Below, in pieces: positions 1-9,028 of a DNA stretch of 29,633 nt. Each line of letters starts with the position of its first letter. The stretch's first letter is position 1. This stretch comes from Bacilli bacterium. Its GTDB lineage: Bacteria > Bacillota_I > Bacilli_A > RFN20 > CAG-826. The DNA is taken from the NCBI GenBank assembly GCA_900767605.1, contig CAAFZT010000061.1:1-29633 (forward strand). The letters are read 5' to 3'. Position numbers and translations under genes: made by a program. A model generated the notes under the pieces. That model worked only from the letters and a program-made list of their open reading frames with translations, ran no database searches and was not told the origin of the DNA.

Positions 1-76
1 GAGTTTCACTAGGCAGTTATAACGACATTCCTACTCGGGACTTTCACCCTTCAGATATATGACATGCCCGTCACAC
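1..76 (-). mobile_element. Group II intron (probable class C), 5' end only
   Basis: Read on the minus strand, the first bases are GTGTG, the group II intron 5' consensus (GUGYG). They are followed by a short hairpin around GGCAT and then AGGGTGAAAGTCCCGA, a domain I signature. This matches my memory of the Oceanobacillus iheyensis class C intron (GUGUG, a GGCAU loop, AGGGUGAGAGUCCCGA). The 5' splice site is at 76/77, only a few bases after the U-tract of the terminator of the adjacent lipoprotein gene. Class C introns are known to insert behind intrinsic terminators, so the location fits. The rest of domain I, any reverse transcriptase/maturase and domains V-VI would lie left of the window. 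I cannot tell whether the intron is intact. Confidence 0.82.
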
Positions 77-78
77 TA

Positions 79-107
79 CAAAAAGCCCCAGGGAAATCTC
101 TGAGGCT
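79..107 (-). terminator. Intrinsic terminator of the three-lipoprotein operon
   Basis: On the minus strand, AGCCTCAG pairs with CTGGGGCT (8 bp with one T-G pair) around an 8-nt loop, followed by TTTTT. It starts 6 nt after the TAA of the lipoprotein gene. It is also the apparent target of the group II intron that begins at 76. Confidence 0.85.
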
Positions 108-113
108 AATTGA

Positions 114-3100
114 TTAAGCAATCTTAGTATATCCGAAGGCTTGGGTGATTCCTTCCATTTCAAATCCTTTACGGAGTTGAATGAGGTAAGTCTTACCCGC
201 GGTTAGGGTTGCATCTAAGGTATCGTCATCCGTGTAGATGCAGGTGCCTTGACGGGGGCTATAGCCGCAGTCACTGCCTTCCCCAAGTTTCTTCTTTCCC
301 GTCACGTCATATAAAGAGAAGGCGGTATCTACACCTTTATTCTTGGTTCCACCTAACGAAACCGTATAGAGGCAATAGGTGCCAGAAACAGGAACGGTGA
401 ACGCGTAATAAAGGGTTTGATTTGCCTTCTGTTTGGGAGAAAGTTCGGATACGGTGCGCGTTACTCCGTCATCCATCCTTTCCTTGAAATCAAAGGAATA
501 AGGGAAGTCGGGAAGCAAGCCGTTGACGACTTTATCCACGTGGCTGGCTGTCCCTTTTAACGTTCCTGCTTGGGTAGAGGCAACCGTGATGGTATACGTC
601 ATGCCGGGAATCGTTTGGAATTCCACGTAATCCTCGGTTAAAAGACGATCAGCAAGCGTCACACGCTTAGTGACGTCTTCACCCAGCAGATTCTTTTCCG
701 TGTAGGTGTAATACAACGTGAAATTCGCTTTCTTATCTCCCGTTAAAGCAAGATGGACGTTTTTTTCTTCCGTGGCTTTATAGGTGAAATATTGGGCCCC
801 ACGACGGGTTTGGATTTCAAAATCCTGAGTGATGTCGAGATTTTTCGCCGTAGCTAACGTTTCGCCTTCGAGGATTTTTTCAAACCGGAGAATGCTCGAT
901 TCTTTGGCTTGGCTCGCCGCGGGAAGAGTCATATCGACCACATATTCTCCAACCGTCAAATGGAAGGTAGCGAAGAAATCGCTGGATTGTCCCGTATAGC
1001 CATTTTGAACGGGACTAGTTTCTGAATTCGTGGAATATTCTTTCGCATCCAACGCTTTTATAGAACCGTCTTCTTGGACTCTAGACGCCGAATTGAAAGA
1101 ATAGGAGCCATTGCCCAAGGAATGGGGATAAAGACGATAATCTCCTTCTTCGGTTACCAAGAAGCGAACATAGAAATGATCGGCCTTCTCTTTCTTTAGA
1201 TAAGGGGTGAGATAGAGTTCTTGATTCAATGAAATCGAAAGGGCGTTATTCACGCTTAACCCGTCTTTTGTTTCGCCGGAAGTAACTAAGGTTAAAGACG
1301 AGGTGGATCCTTGGGCTAAGAAACGAAGAATTTGGCCTTTGGTCAAGAGGAGTCGCAACGTTTCCCCTGCAAAAGCCACTTGAGTGACGTTTTGATTCTC
1401 GTCTAAAAGGGAAACTTGTTTCAAAGACGCCGGGATTTTAGTTTCGTAGAATCCCGTAAAGGGAGAGGTGGCCACGCTATATTTGCCGGTTTCAGAAGCT
1501 TCAAGGCTAAATTCTCCTTCTAAAGAAGAAAGGGAATAAGGATAGGCAAAACGATCGCCTTGAACATAGGAACGATAGCTTAACGAGAAGAGACTAGCGC
1601 CGCTTCCAACATAGCCCACCGCGACGATATAATCGCCCGGTTCCATAATGGCTTCCGAGTCAAAACTCGTCCCATAATCGCCAAATCCATAATTGCCGCC
1701 CGTTTTCTTCGGTTCGGTTTTTTCGATAACGACGTTATCCGCTTCTCCTTTTGGATAGACTTTAATCGTCTTCGCGTATTCGTCGTTGCCACCGCTTAAC
1801 GTGAAGACGCAATCGCGTTTTTCCTCTAAGTGAATGAAATAGAAAGAGGTTTCTTTTCGGCAATCTACCGAAGCAACAGCCCCTTCGGTTAAGGCAACCG
1901 CACTATTTTCGGTAGTCCCGGGTTCCGGATCGGTTAAATAGAAAGAAACGCTTTGATTCGCTTTCATCACTTCCCGTCCGCCGATAACGAAATAATAGGT
2001 TTTATTCGTGAGGAAATGGAACGTCTTCTTCGAAGTGATCGCCCCGCTGAAGGAACCAAATAGAACATAGGATCCGCCATCTTCTTGGGTATAAATATCA
2101 AGGTTTACCGAATACATCCCCTGGATTTTTAATCCAATGGCCTTGTCCTCTTCTTTAGGGGACGCATAAGAATAGAACTGACGTTGGAAATAGGTGCTTG
2201 TTGTCAAAGCCACTTCGTTTGTCCCTTGAATCGGTTTGGCTTCGTTGAACCAGTCTTGTTCTTGTTCCAAACAATTCACGACCAATTTTCCATAGGCGGG
2301 ATAGGATGGATCCGCGTTCAAACGGGCACGGACGGTAAAGCTTTGTCCAGGCTTGACGAAGACGCGGATGCCATATCCTCCTAAAAGACGTTGGGCAGGA
2401 TAGATTTCGTAATCATTGGAATAGGAGGAATCCGTCCCAAACGGTACTTCTTTGCCATGAGAATCATAAACATCAAAAGTACCGTTAAAGGAAGCGTAAC
2501 TTCCTGAGATATCTCGGTCGATTTCCGAGGCGCTTTTATCTGCGAAAAGATAGATGAAATCTGCCTTTTCGTCTTCGCCTTTATGAATACGGAGGTATCC
2601 CGAATCATAGCCACGACCCGTTTTAAACGTCAAGGATTCGTTGACCTTAATGTCTACGGGGCTTGCTAAGGTATATCCGGGGCCTAATTCTCTCCAATAG
2701 GCATAAAGATCAGCGTCTTTAGCAAAAGCCGATTCTAAATCTGCCTTTTCCCCTTCTCCATTTGGAGCGGTATACCACCCTTCAAAAGCATAACCTTCTT
2801 TGCTGGGGAAGCCTGGATCATCGATGAAGCCGCCGCTTAAAACTTCCGCCTTCACGTCTTCAGTTTGGCCATGAAGTTCTCCGCCTTCGAGGTGGAAGGT
2901 TACGTGAGCGATTTTAGAATCGGAGCAAAAAACATTTTGAATAAAGAAGCCATTGTTCTGGTTCTTTTTCGTCTTGAGCTTCAAGAATTCTTCTTCCGTT
3001 CCTTCGTAAACAATTTTCAAAGGTTCCGCCCCTTCGGCGAAAAAGCGCATTGGGAGGGATTCAACGGATTTGGATAAGCGAAGCAAGGGAAGGTGGCCCG

Positions 3101-4034
3101 AACTTACAATCGTAGAAGCCGAAACCAAGTTTTTGGCTTCATAGATGATTTCATCAAAGTCATTCCCTGCCCCAAAAGCTTCCGTTCCTAAAGATTCCAA
3201 AGAGGAAGGAAGGGTAATCGAACGAAGTTTTGGCGTGCCTTTAAAGGCATTTTGTTCGATAGAAAGAATGCTAGAAGGAATTTCGATGGATTCGAGTTCC
3301 ACGCAGTCTTGAAAAGCCCCTTCATAGGAGCTCGCCGTCCCTAAAGCTTGAATATCGCCTTTATTCTCGGCGACCATGCCGTTTAAAGCATAAGCATACG
3401 CAGGTACGATGGCCTTTTGGATTTTATTGTTCTTCTTATATGCAGAATAAACGCCATTAACGGAAGTAAAAGCAACATTTTCTTCGCTTCGTTTGGCTTG
3501 GATTCCAAAGGGGTTGAAGACAGGGAAGGTGGCCTTTACATCTCCGATTTCAAAGGAGAATTCCATCGAATCGAACCACGCTTCTTCTTGAACATTTTCA
3601 AAGGTATAAGAAAGGTAATAAGAAGGTTCAAAATCCACTTCTTTATCCCAATAAATGGAGGAAGTATCAAATAGGCTCGAATAGGCAAATTCGAGTTCAG
3701 AAACCACGTGGAAGGATTCGTTACTCGAAGAAGAAACGACTTTGCCAGAACTTGGCAAGCCATCAAGTCCAACGAAAAGGCGGATGTCCGCGCTTCCATT
3801 ACGCTTATCCAAGAAGCGGAAGCCTAGGCGAGAGGAAAACCGGGTAAAGGTCGAAGTATCGCCAAAATAAGCCCGTTTCCCCGTTTGGTCTTCTTCGATT
3901 TTGCTCGGCTCGCTGCTACTAGTAGAGGACGAGGAGCTAGAACTCGACTGGTTTTCATTCCCTCTTCCACAAGAAGCAAGGGCCAAGGTGGAAAAAAGGA
4001 AGGTTAACGAATAGATGCGAAGCGATTTTTTCAT
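114..4034 (-). CDS. Large surface lipoprotein with LRR_5 and InlB B-repeat domains
   Basis: Predicted 1306-aa exported lipoprotein. I chose the ATG at 4034, not an upstream in-frame start, because it follows GGAGG (4043-4047) and opens a signal peptide ending in the lipobox LASC (Cys22). A poly-Ser linker follows. Residues about 225-345 contain BspA-like leucine-rich repeats (IEIPSSILSIEQNAFKG and similar). Residues about 376-447 match an InlB B-repeat (Listeria-Bacteroides repeat), ending GYAFEGWYTAPNGEG...LYAYW. The remaining 850 residues look like serial beta-sandwich modules resembling bacterial pre-peptidase C-terminal domains; this is inference. No catalytic motif is visible, so adhesion or host/polymer binding is the likely role. 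It is the third gene of the operon starting at 8879, but a terminator-like hairpin sits directly before its ribosome binding site. The exact ligand is unknown. Confidence 0.9.
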   Translation of the reverse strand: MKKSLRIYSLTFLFSTLALASCGRGNENQSSSSSSSSTSSSEPSKIEEDQTGKRAYFGDTSTFTRFSSRLGFRFLDKRNGSADIRLFVGLDGLPSSGKVVSSSSNESFHVVSELEFAYSSLFDTSSIYWDKEVDFEPSYYLSYTFENVQEEAWFDSMEFSFEIGDVKATFPVFNPFGIQAKRSEENVAFTSVNGVYSAYKKNNKIQKAIVPAYAYALNGMVAENKGDIQALGTASSYEGAFQDCVELESIEIPSSILSIEQNAFKGTPKLRSITLPSSLESLGTEAFGAGNDFDEIIYEAKNLVSASTIVSSGHLPLLRLSKSVESLPMRFFAEGAEPLKIVYEGTEEEFLKLKTKKNQNNGFFIQNVFCSDSKIAHVTFHLEGGELHGQTEDVKAEVLSGGFIDDPGFPSKEGYAFEGWYTAPNGEGEKADLESAFAKDADLYAYWRELGPGYTLASPVDIKVNESLTFKTGRGYDSGYLRIHKGEDEKADFIYLFADKSASEIDRDISGSYASFNGTFDVYDSHGKEVPFGTDSSYSNDYEIYPAQRLLGGYGIRVFVKPGQSFTVRARLNADPSYPAYGKLVVNCLEQEQDWFNEAKPIQGTNEVALTTSTYFQRQFYSYASPKEEDKAIGLKIQGMYSVNLDIYTQEDGGSYVLFGSFSGAITSKKTFHFLTNKTYYFVIGGREVMKANQSVSFYLTDPEPGTTENSAVALTEGAVASVDCRKETSFYFIHLEEKRDCVFTLSGGNDEYAKTIKVYPKGEADNVVIEKTEPKKTGGNYGFGDYGTSFDSEAIMEPGDYIVAVGYVGSGASLFSLSYRSYVQGDRFAYPYSLSSLEGEFSLEASETGKYSVATSPFTGFYETKIPASLKQVSLLDENQNVTQVAFAGETLRLLLTKGQILRFLAQGSTSSLTLVTSGETKDGLSVNNALSISLNQELYLTPYLKKEKADHFYVRFLVTEEGDYRLYPHSLGNGSYSFNSASRVQEDGSIKALDAKEYSTNSETSPVQNGYTGQSSDFFATFHLTVGEYVVDMTLPAASQAKESSILRFEKILEGETLATAKNLDITQDFEIQTRRGAQYFTYKATEEKNVHLALTGDKKANFTLYYTYTEKNLLGEDVTKRVTLADRLLTEDYVEFQTIPGMTYTITVASTQAGTLKGTASHVDKVVNGLLPDFPYSFDFKERMDDGVTRTVSELSPKQKANQTLYYAFTVPVSGTYCLYTVSLGGTKNKGVDTAFSLYDVTGKKKLGEGSDCGYSPRQGTCIYTDDDTLDATLTAGKTYLIQLRKGFEMEGITQAFGYTKIA

Positions 4035-4047
4035 AAAAGAAACCTCC

Positions 4048-4071
4048 AAAAAAGGGGCGCAGGGGCGCCCC
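4048..4071 (-). terminator. Intra-operon terminator-like hairpin abutting an RBS
   Basis: On the minus strand, GGGGCG pairs with CGCCCC around the loop CCCCTG, followed immediately by TTTTTT and then GGAGG, the ribosome binding site of the next lipoprotein gene. It lies in the 51-nt gap between genes 2 and 3 of the operon. I see no promoter downstream of it, so gene 3 would depend on read-through. It could also limit RNA 3'-end decay. Confidence 0.7.
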
Positions 4072-4085
4072 AAAGGATTTGAGAT

Positions 4086-7000
4086 TTAAGCAACGACGCG
4101 GTTACAAATGACGCTGGTAGAAAGGTCACCGGTAAATTGAACGCTCAATTGGTCAAGGTCGGGGTTATAAGTGAGCACGGCCGTGGCGCCATCTCCCCCA
4201 CCAAAAAGCTGGCCAAATTCGCAGGTTAACGAATTAGAAGTTAGTTCTCCACTGACTTTAAGCGCGTTGATCGGGGTCGTTTGGACTCCATAAGTGAAGG
4301 AAACCGCTTTATTTTTGGTGATTTTGAAGCGATAAACCGCCCCACCGCTGATCGTCCCTTCAAATTCGCCGACCATCGTGGAAGTCGTGGCAGCCTTCTT
4401 CTTCTCATAAACCATCGTGGTCGTCACCGAGTCGGCATCAAAACCGTTATCCGTGAAGCGAGTCCCCGACAATTTCGAGGTAGAGGGATCAAAAATGAGG
4501 GTGTAGGCGTTGTTGCCAATATGGAAGACGACTTGCTCATTGACATCGTAATAATAAGAGAAGGTTTGAACCCCGCTAGAAGTCGCGAGGGTTCCCTTGT
4601 TATTTTCTCCCAAGGTTAAAATGTTCGAAGTCTGAGCTCCGCCGGCTTTTTCAATATATTCCCCATAAATCTTGGAAGGATTCGGGTTTTCTTCGGCTAA
4701 AGTCGACATATCGACGAGAGTGGAATTCTCCACCAAGTACTTCTTGCCTTCGATTTCAATACGCGATCCTTCTTCCAAAGAAGAAATCTTGATATCGGCA
4801 CTGGCGATGTATTTGCCCTTAATAAAGGCGCGGTAACTGCCATCTTCTAGCGCATAGACGTAGGTATTGTCCGCTTCTTTGGTTTCCGAAGTCGACAAAG
4901 CCTGAACGATGCGCGTTTTGGCGTTGGCGTAATGACGACCGGTCGCGTTATAGAGTTCTCCTTTCGCTTCATCAAAGGTTAAGACGCCGCTAGGAACATA
5001 GGCGTAATTGGCGGTCACGATGTGATAGGAGCCGATTTCGCGCAGCGATCCGCGGTCCGCGGGCAAATCGTTGTATTCTTCCGTATAAGCGCCGCTTTCT
5101 TTGACACGAGAACGATAACGAACGTTGCCGTTACTATCGATATCCATGCGCATTTGGCTATTCATGCCATAGAAATAATAAGATTGGGCAATCGCGAGTT
5201 TGCTGTAATCGGGGATGCCGGAATCCGTGGCGAAAGTAAGCGAAGCAGACTTCTTCTCCGAATCCACGAAGGTAAATGAAGCCGCTCCGCCACTGCAAGT
5301 GCCTGAGCCGCTAACAAACTGCATGTTTTCGCTAAAGGTCAAAACGTAGCTTCCATCGCTTCCTTTTTCATAGGTGAATGTCGATTGGCCCTTGGGAGTT
5401 TGGACATATCCCGATCCTCCTCCGAGGAAGAGGGTTTCTCCGCTATTAGATTTATAATAGCCAAACTCTTTAACGATAGAGGCGTTGCTTCCTAAATGAA
5501 CGAAGTTGCAGGCAGTTTGGAGGAAATCGAGTTGAATGACTTCCGAGCCTTGGTTGGTGAGTCGGCCAAATAATTGGCCGGTGGATTCTCCTTCCACCAC
5601 AAGATGCGACCCATCGCTCCACCAAGTTAAATCCGTATCGATGAAGCCCGTGTCCTCAAAGGCAAGACCGGTTCCATCCGCATTGAAATAGAATAGCGGC
5701 ATGTTGGCTCCGCCATAGAAATAACCCGCATATTTTGCCGAATAGAACCATCCATCATAGACGTCCATCGACGTATTAACAGGCAGGTAGGGGCGATAAC
5801 GATCTTCCCCGTTTTTATCGTAAGCAATGCCAATTAGGTTATGGCCTTCGTAGGCATAGGGCTGATCCTTGAGGACCAAATTGGAGCCAAGATTTACTTC
5901 ATAAACGGTCTTTTCGTCGGTCCCGTTATTCGCATGGAGGGTAATCGTTCCTTTTTGAAGGCGATTCTTTGCCCAGATTGCAAATACATCCACGCGACTT
6001 GGGAAATGACCTTCATTTAAGTCCCAGGCATAGGAATCGAAAGAATTCGCGTGGAAGAATTCTTTTTTCAAATCCTTCATTTCGATGGCTTTCCCCGACC
6101 CATATCCATAGGTGGAAGCCGTGGAAAGTTCATTGGAAGAAAGGTAATAATTCTCGCGGTTCAAGCTCTTCTTGGAAGTTCGTTCCATGTCGAAACCGCC
6201 TTCCTCGTATTGGGTATAGCCCAAGATTTGACCGCCAGAAATGTAATCCTTAAAGGCCCCGGCACGCGAGGTTTTGATGCGTTTCGCCGCGACGATATTA
6301 TGCATCATCGCCGTTTCCACCCCGCTATTGCCAACCAGCCCGCCGGCAACCGACATCGTTTCGCCAGCAAAGGTCGCTTCGACCAAATCGACGTTAACGA
6401 CAGTATTCACAACAGAGCCATTGAAATAAAGATAACCGACTGCTCCTCCAGCTAGATTTGGGGCTTGGATGGAGGAAGAATGAATATAGGAATTGTTGAA
6501 CCAGGTGTAGCCTTCGTTGAAATTGGTCCAGGTTTCGCCAACGAGTCCCCCGGCGCACCCATTCGTCGTTTCAATCAAAAGATCGACACTCGAATCGATG
6601 CTATCCATGAGGACCGTCGCGCCCATCGTCGCATAGGTGTGGCCAGTCACGCCGCCCGCCGAGACGGAATCCTGGTTGGAAGAAGCGTTATCTTCCATAT
6701 GAATTTTGCCTTTGACGGTCAAATAACGAAGTTCCGTATTGACGGGGTTATCGTAATCCTTCGGGGTTTCGATTTCCCCGGCGAAGATGCCGCAATAGCC
6801 GCCCCGCTCTCCCGGAGTCGCCTCGATATTGCCGTCGACAACGAGGTTTTCGGCAACGCCGCTAAAATCGGCAAAAAGGCCGTAGCGATCCTTTTTTAGG
6901 GTTTCGTCAATAACGTATTTAATCGTGTGCCCGTTGCCATTAATGTGAGCAAAAACAGGCGCAGCTTTCGAACCCAAAGGCTCATAATGACGAATGGAAG

Positions 7001-7259
7001 TCAAATCTAAGTCCTTCTTGAGTTCCACGTAACGGATTTCCGTTCCCGTGATGAGGGGCTCAAGTTCTTCCCAGTGGTCCGCATTTAAAGGAACATAGGG
7101 ATTTTCCTTGGTTCCGTTTCCGAGCATATCGCCCGAAGGGTTAATCGTAACGTCTTCGCTTCCGCTGGTGGAGGAGAAAGAATCTCCCCCACCGCAAGAA
7201 GTGAGTCCTAGAGCGAATAAGCTGCTAAGACACAGCAAATGCATCGGAATATGTTTCAT
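4086..7259 (-). CDS. Large lipoprotein with GLUG-type beta-helix
   Basis: Predicted 1057-aa lipoprotein. The signal peptide ends in LTSC (Cys22) and is followed by a Gly/Ser linker. Residues about 50-420 repeat GG-x-VG or GGLVG elements (AGGLVGETW, AGGAVGYLY, AGGLVGNSG), typical of the GLUG motif and a right-handed beta-helix as found in surface adhesins and glycan-binding proteins. The C-terminal half is several beta-rich repeats of about 100 residues (YGEY...LTLGENNKG, VGEFEGTISGG) that look like lipocalin-like barrels; this is inference. The AAGGAG ribosome binding site (7265-7270) overlaps the stop codon of the upstream gene, leaving 9 nt between the genes and implying tight co-translation. 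No enzymatic motif is seen. Confidence 0.9.
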   Translation of the reverse strand: MKHIPMHLLCLSSLFALGLTSCGGGDSFSSTSGSEDVTINPSGDMLGNGTKENPYVPLNADHWEELEPLITGTEIRYVELKKDLDLTSIRHYEPLGSKAAPVFAHINGNGHTIKYVIDETLKKDRYGLFADFSGVAENLVVDGNIEATPGERGGYCGIFAGEIETPKDYDNPVNTELRYLTVKGKIHMEDNASSNQDSVSAGGVTGHTYATMGATVLMDSIDSSVDLLIETTNGCAGGLVGETWTNFNEGYTWFNNSYIHSSSIQAPNLAGGAVGYLYFNGSVVNTVVNVDLVEATFAGETMSVAGGLVGNSGVETAMMHNIVAAKRIKTSRAGAFKDYISGGQILGYTQYEEGGFDMERTSKKSLNRENYYLSSNELSTASTYGYGSGKAIEMKDLKKEFFHANSFDSYAWDLNEGHFPSRVDVFAIWAKNRLQKGTITLHANNGTDEKTVYEVNLGSNLVLKDQPYAYEGHNLIGIAYDKNGEDRYRPYLPVNTSMDVYDGWFYSAKYAGYFYGGANMPLFYFNADGTGLAFEDTGFIDTDLTWWSDGSHLVVEGESTGQLFGRLTNQGSEVIQLDFLQTACNFVHLGSNASIVKEFGYYKSNSGETLFLGGGSGYVQTPKGQSTFTYEKGSDGSYVLTFSENMQFVSGSGTCSGGAASFTFVDSEKKSASLTFATDSGIPDYSKLAIAQSYYFYGMNSQMRMDIDSNGNVRYRSRVKESGAYTEEYNDLPADRGSLREIGSYHIVTANYAYVPSGVLTFDEAKGELYNATGRHYANAKTRIVQALSTSETKEADNTYVYALEDGSYRAFIKGKYIASADIKISSLEEGSRIEIEGKKYLVENSTLVDMSTLAEENPNPSKIYGEYIEKAGGAQTSNILTLGENNKGTLATSSGVQTFSYYYDVNEQVVFHIGNNAYTLIFDPSTSKLSGTRFTDNGFDADSVTTTMVYEKKKAATTSTMVGEFEGTISGGAVYRFKITKNKAVSFTYGVQTTPINALKVSGELTSNSLTCEFGQLFGGGDGATAVLTYNPDLDQLSVQFTGDLSTSVICNRVVA

Positions 7260-7268
7260 AAACGCTCC

Positions 7269-8879
7269 TTATTCTGCGTTCGGATCAACCTTCATGAACG
7301 TATCGATAATTTCGTAATATCCAACCATGGCTTCCACGGAGACAATACCGCTATATTCGCCCTTATCATCATTAAGAAGGCTGAATTTCAAGGCAATTTC
7401 CGTGCCATAGGTCGCTTCCGTCTTGTAGCAATAGGCAAAGCCTTTGCCATCCAACGTGTAATTGCCGTCATTCGTGAAGGAGGCATTCACATAGGCTGTG
7501 AGTTGTTCCGCGGCCCAAGCAATCGCATCTTCTTTCGAAGCGATTTCTACGGATGCTCCCCAAGCAAAATAGATACGGTCGCCAAGTCCATATTGAGCCA
7601 AGACGCTTTGATAGGTCGTCGTCATGTCTTCGCTTTCGACGGAAAGGATCTTCTCCGAACCGCCAAGGGCCGCATAATTCATATTGAGCTGGTACTTGGT
7701 GTTCATCGCGCCGGTGTTCCAGGCAAGAAGCTGCTCGTTAGCCACGGCGAGGTCACGGTACAAAACGCGTCCCATGACAACGATATAGGTGGTTTTGGAA
7801 GAATAGGAGACCACAACGGTTAGAGAAGCGCTCTTATAGGAGAGGTCGCCCTCTTTGGCTTCGGAAGCCATGTTATATTGGGTCACGAAGGATCCGTCGG
7901 ATTTCTTAACCAATTTGGCTTCGAATCCCGCATCGGTCAATTGCTTCGTATACGTTTTGACGAGGTTTTTGCCAGAATCCACGATTTGGAGAACGCCATC
8001 ATATACCGCTTCGTCATATTGGGCATCGACGCCCGTGGGGAAGGGGAGAGCGGCTCCCGCTTCTTTGAAGGTGGCTAAATAAGAGACGGCCGTAGATTGG
8101 AAGGTGCTCGGGGCAGGGAGATAGTCGGGAGAGGCAAGATAGGTCGCAAGTTTGCCCGTCGGAGTGGTCGTACCCATCGCGGTGACGGTTCCGCGATAAT
8201 TCACGCGGCCTCCGTTATCGTCGACGAGTTCAATCGTACAGACGATTTCGGCTAGGTCATCGCTGATAAATAAATCAAAGTCATTGGCCATCGAGGCGTA
8301 GGAAGAACGAAGTCCAAGGACCGGGAGCCAATAAGAAGCTGCGGCCATCGCGTCCTTTGCGGTTGCCGAATCAAAATGATTGGCCTCTTCGGTGAGGGTA
8401 TAAAGTTCGCGGTTTCCTAGCATCGCCGGTCCATAGGCGGAAAGTTCTTGAAGGCTTTTCCCTTGTCCTAAGGGCGAGCCGATGTTCACATCTCCGGATT
8501 CATCGAGGGTAAAGGCGAATGCCCCTTGTTCCCCGTTGATCAAAATGCCAGAATCCGCGAGAGTTTCTCCCGGATATTGGGTAGCATAAGCTTTTTTCAT
8601 TTCCGGGGTGAAAGCCTGATACTGGGCCTTTTCGCCGAAGAAATAATAATCGAAGATATGCATCGTCTCCTTTTTGCTGATTTCTTCGACTTTGATGGTC
8701 GCGTTATTGGATTCGCATTTTTCGGCAAACTTGGCAAATAGAGCCTCGGCTTTAGTGGCGGTGGTGTCTTCACTCGTCGTGGCCGAAGTCGTGGTGCTGG
8801 AAGTGGGGTTATCTCCTCCTCCACATGCAGCTAATAGAAGCGTGGCAACGCTAAGCGTCGCGAGCAATTTAGAATTCAC
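7269..8879 (-). CDS. Lipoprotein, first gene of operon; Y-L-GF module protein
   Basis: Predicted 536-aa lipoprotein that begins with GTG (8877-8879), 10 nt after AAGGAG (8890-8895). The lipobox is LAAC (Cys19), followed by a Thr/Ser linker. Residues about 279-367 contain a module starting with ALPFPTG, then Y-x3-L-x3-GF and a Tyr-rich strand. A weaker second copy covers about 405-505. The same module recurs in the lipoproteins at 21611-23095 and at the C terminus of 14841-17306, so these are distant paralogues. Function is unknown; the residue pattern suggests a small alpha/beta binding domain. It is first in the operon behind the promoter at 8913-8940. The GTG start may reduce its translation relative to the ATG-started partners. 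Confidence 0.88.
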   Translation of the reverse strand: MNSKLLATLSVATLLLAACGGGDNPTSSTTTSATTSEDTTATKAEALFAKFAEKCESNNATIKVEEISKKETMHIFDYYFFGEKAQYQAFTPEMKKAYATQYPGETLADSGILINGEQGAFAFTLDESGDVNIGSPLGQGKSLQELSAYGPAMLGNRELYTLTEEANHFDSATAKDAMAAASYWLPVLGLRSSYASMANDFDLFISDDLAEIVCTIELVDDNGGRVNYRGTVTAMGTTTPTGKLATYLASPDYLPAPSTFQSTAVSYLATFKEAGAALPFPTGVDAQYDEAVYDGVLQIVDSGKNLVKTYTKQLTDAGFEAKLVKKSDGSFVTQYNMASEAKEGDLSYKSASLTVVVSYSSKTTYIVVMGRVLYRDLAVANEQLLAWNTGAMNTKYQLNMNYAALGGSEKILSVESEDMTTTYQSVLAQYGLGDRIYFAWGASVEIASKEDAIAWAAEQLTAYVNASFTNDGNYTLDGKGFAYCYKTEATYGTEIALKFSLLNDDKGEYSGIVSVEAMVGYYEIIDTFMKVDPNAE

Positions 8880-8912
8880 GATAAAGTACTCCTTTTGGAT
8901 GTCAACCGCACA

Positions 8913-8940
8913 AGTATAAAAGCAAACCCGTTTCTGTCAA
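8913..8940 (-). promoter_or_regulatory. Sigma-A-type promoter of the minus lipoprotein operon
   Basis: On the minus strand, TTGACA (8935-8940) is followed after 16 bp by TATACT (8913-8918). It lies between the rubrerythrin terminator and the GTG start at 8879. A second TTGACA (8900-8905) lies 35 bp downstream but has no good -10. Confidence 0.75.
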
Positions 8941-8981
8941 CCCTTCTTTAGAAGGAGGGAGAAAAGAGGGCTTGGATATGG

Positions 8982-9007
8982 AAAAAAGCCGCCGCAAAAG
9001 CGACGGC
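8982..9007 (-). terminator. Terminator of rubrerythrin
   Basis: On the minus strand, GCCGTCGC pairs with GCGGCGGC (8 bp, one T-G pair) around a TTTT loop, then TTTTTT. It lies 22 nt after the rubrerythrin TGA. Confidence 0.9.
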
Positions 9008-9028
9008 CGATGACGTTAACGAACCGAA

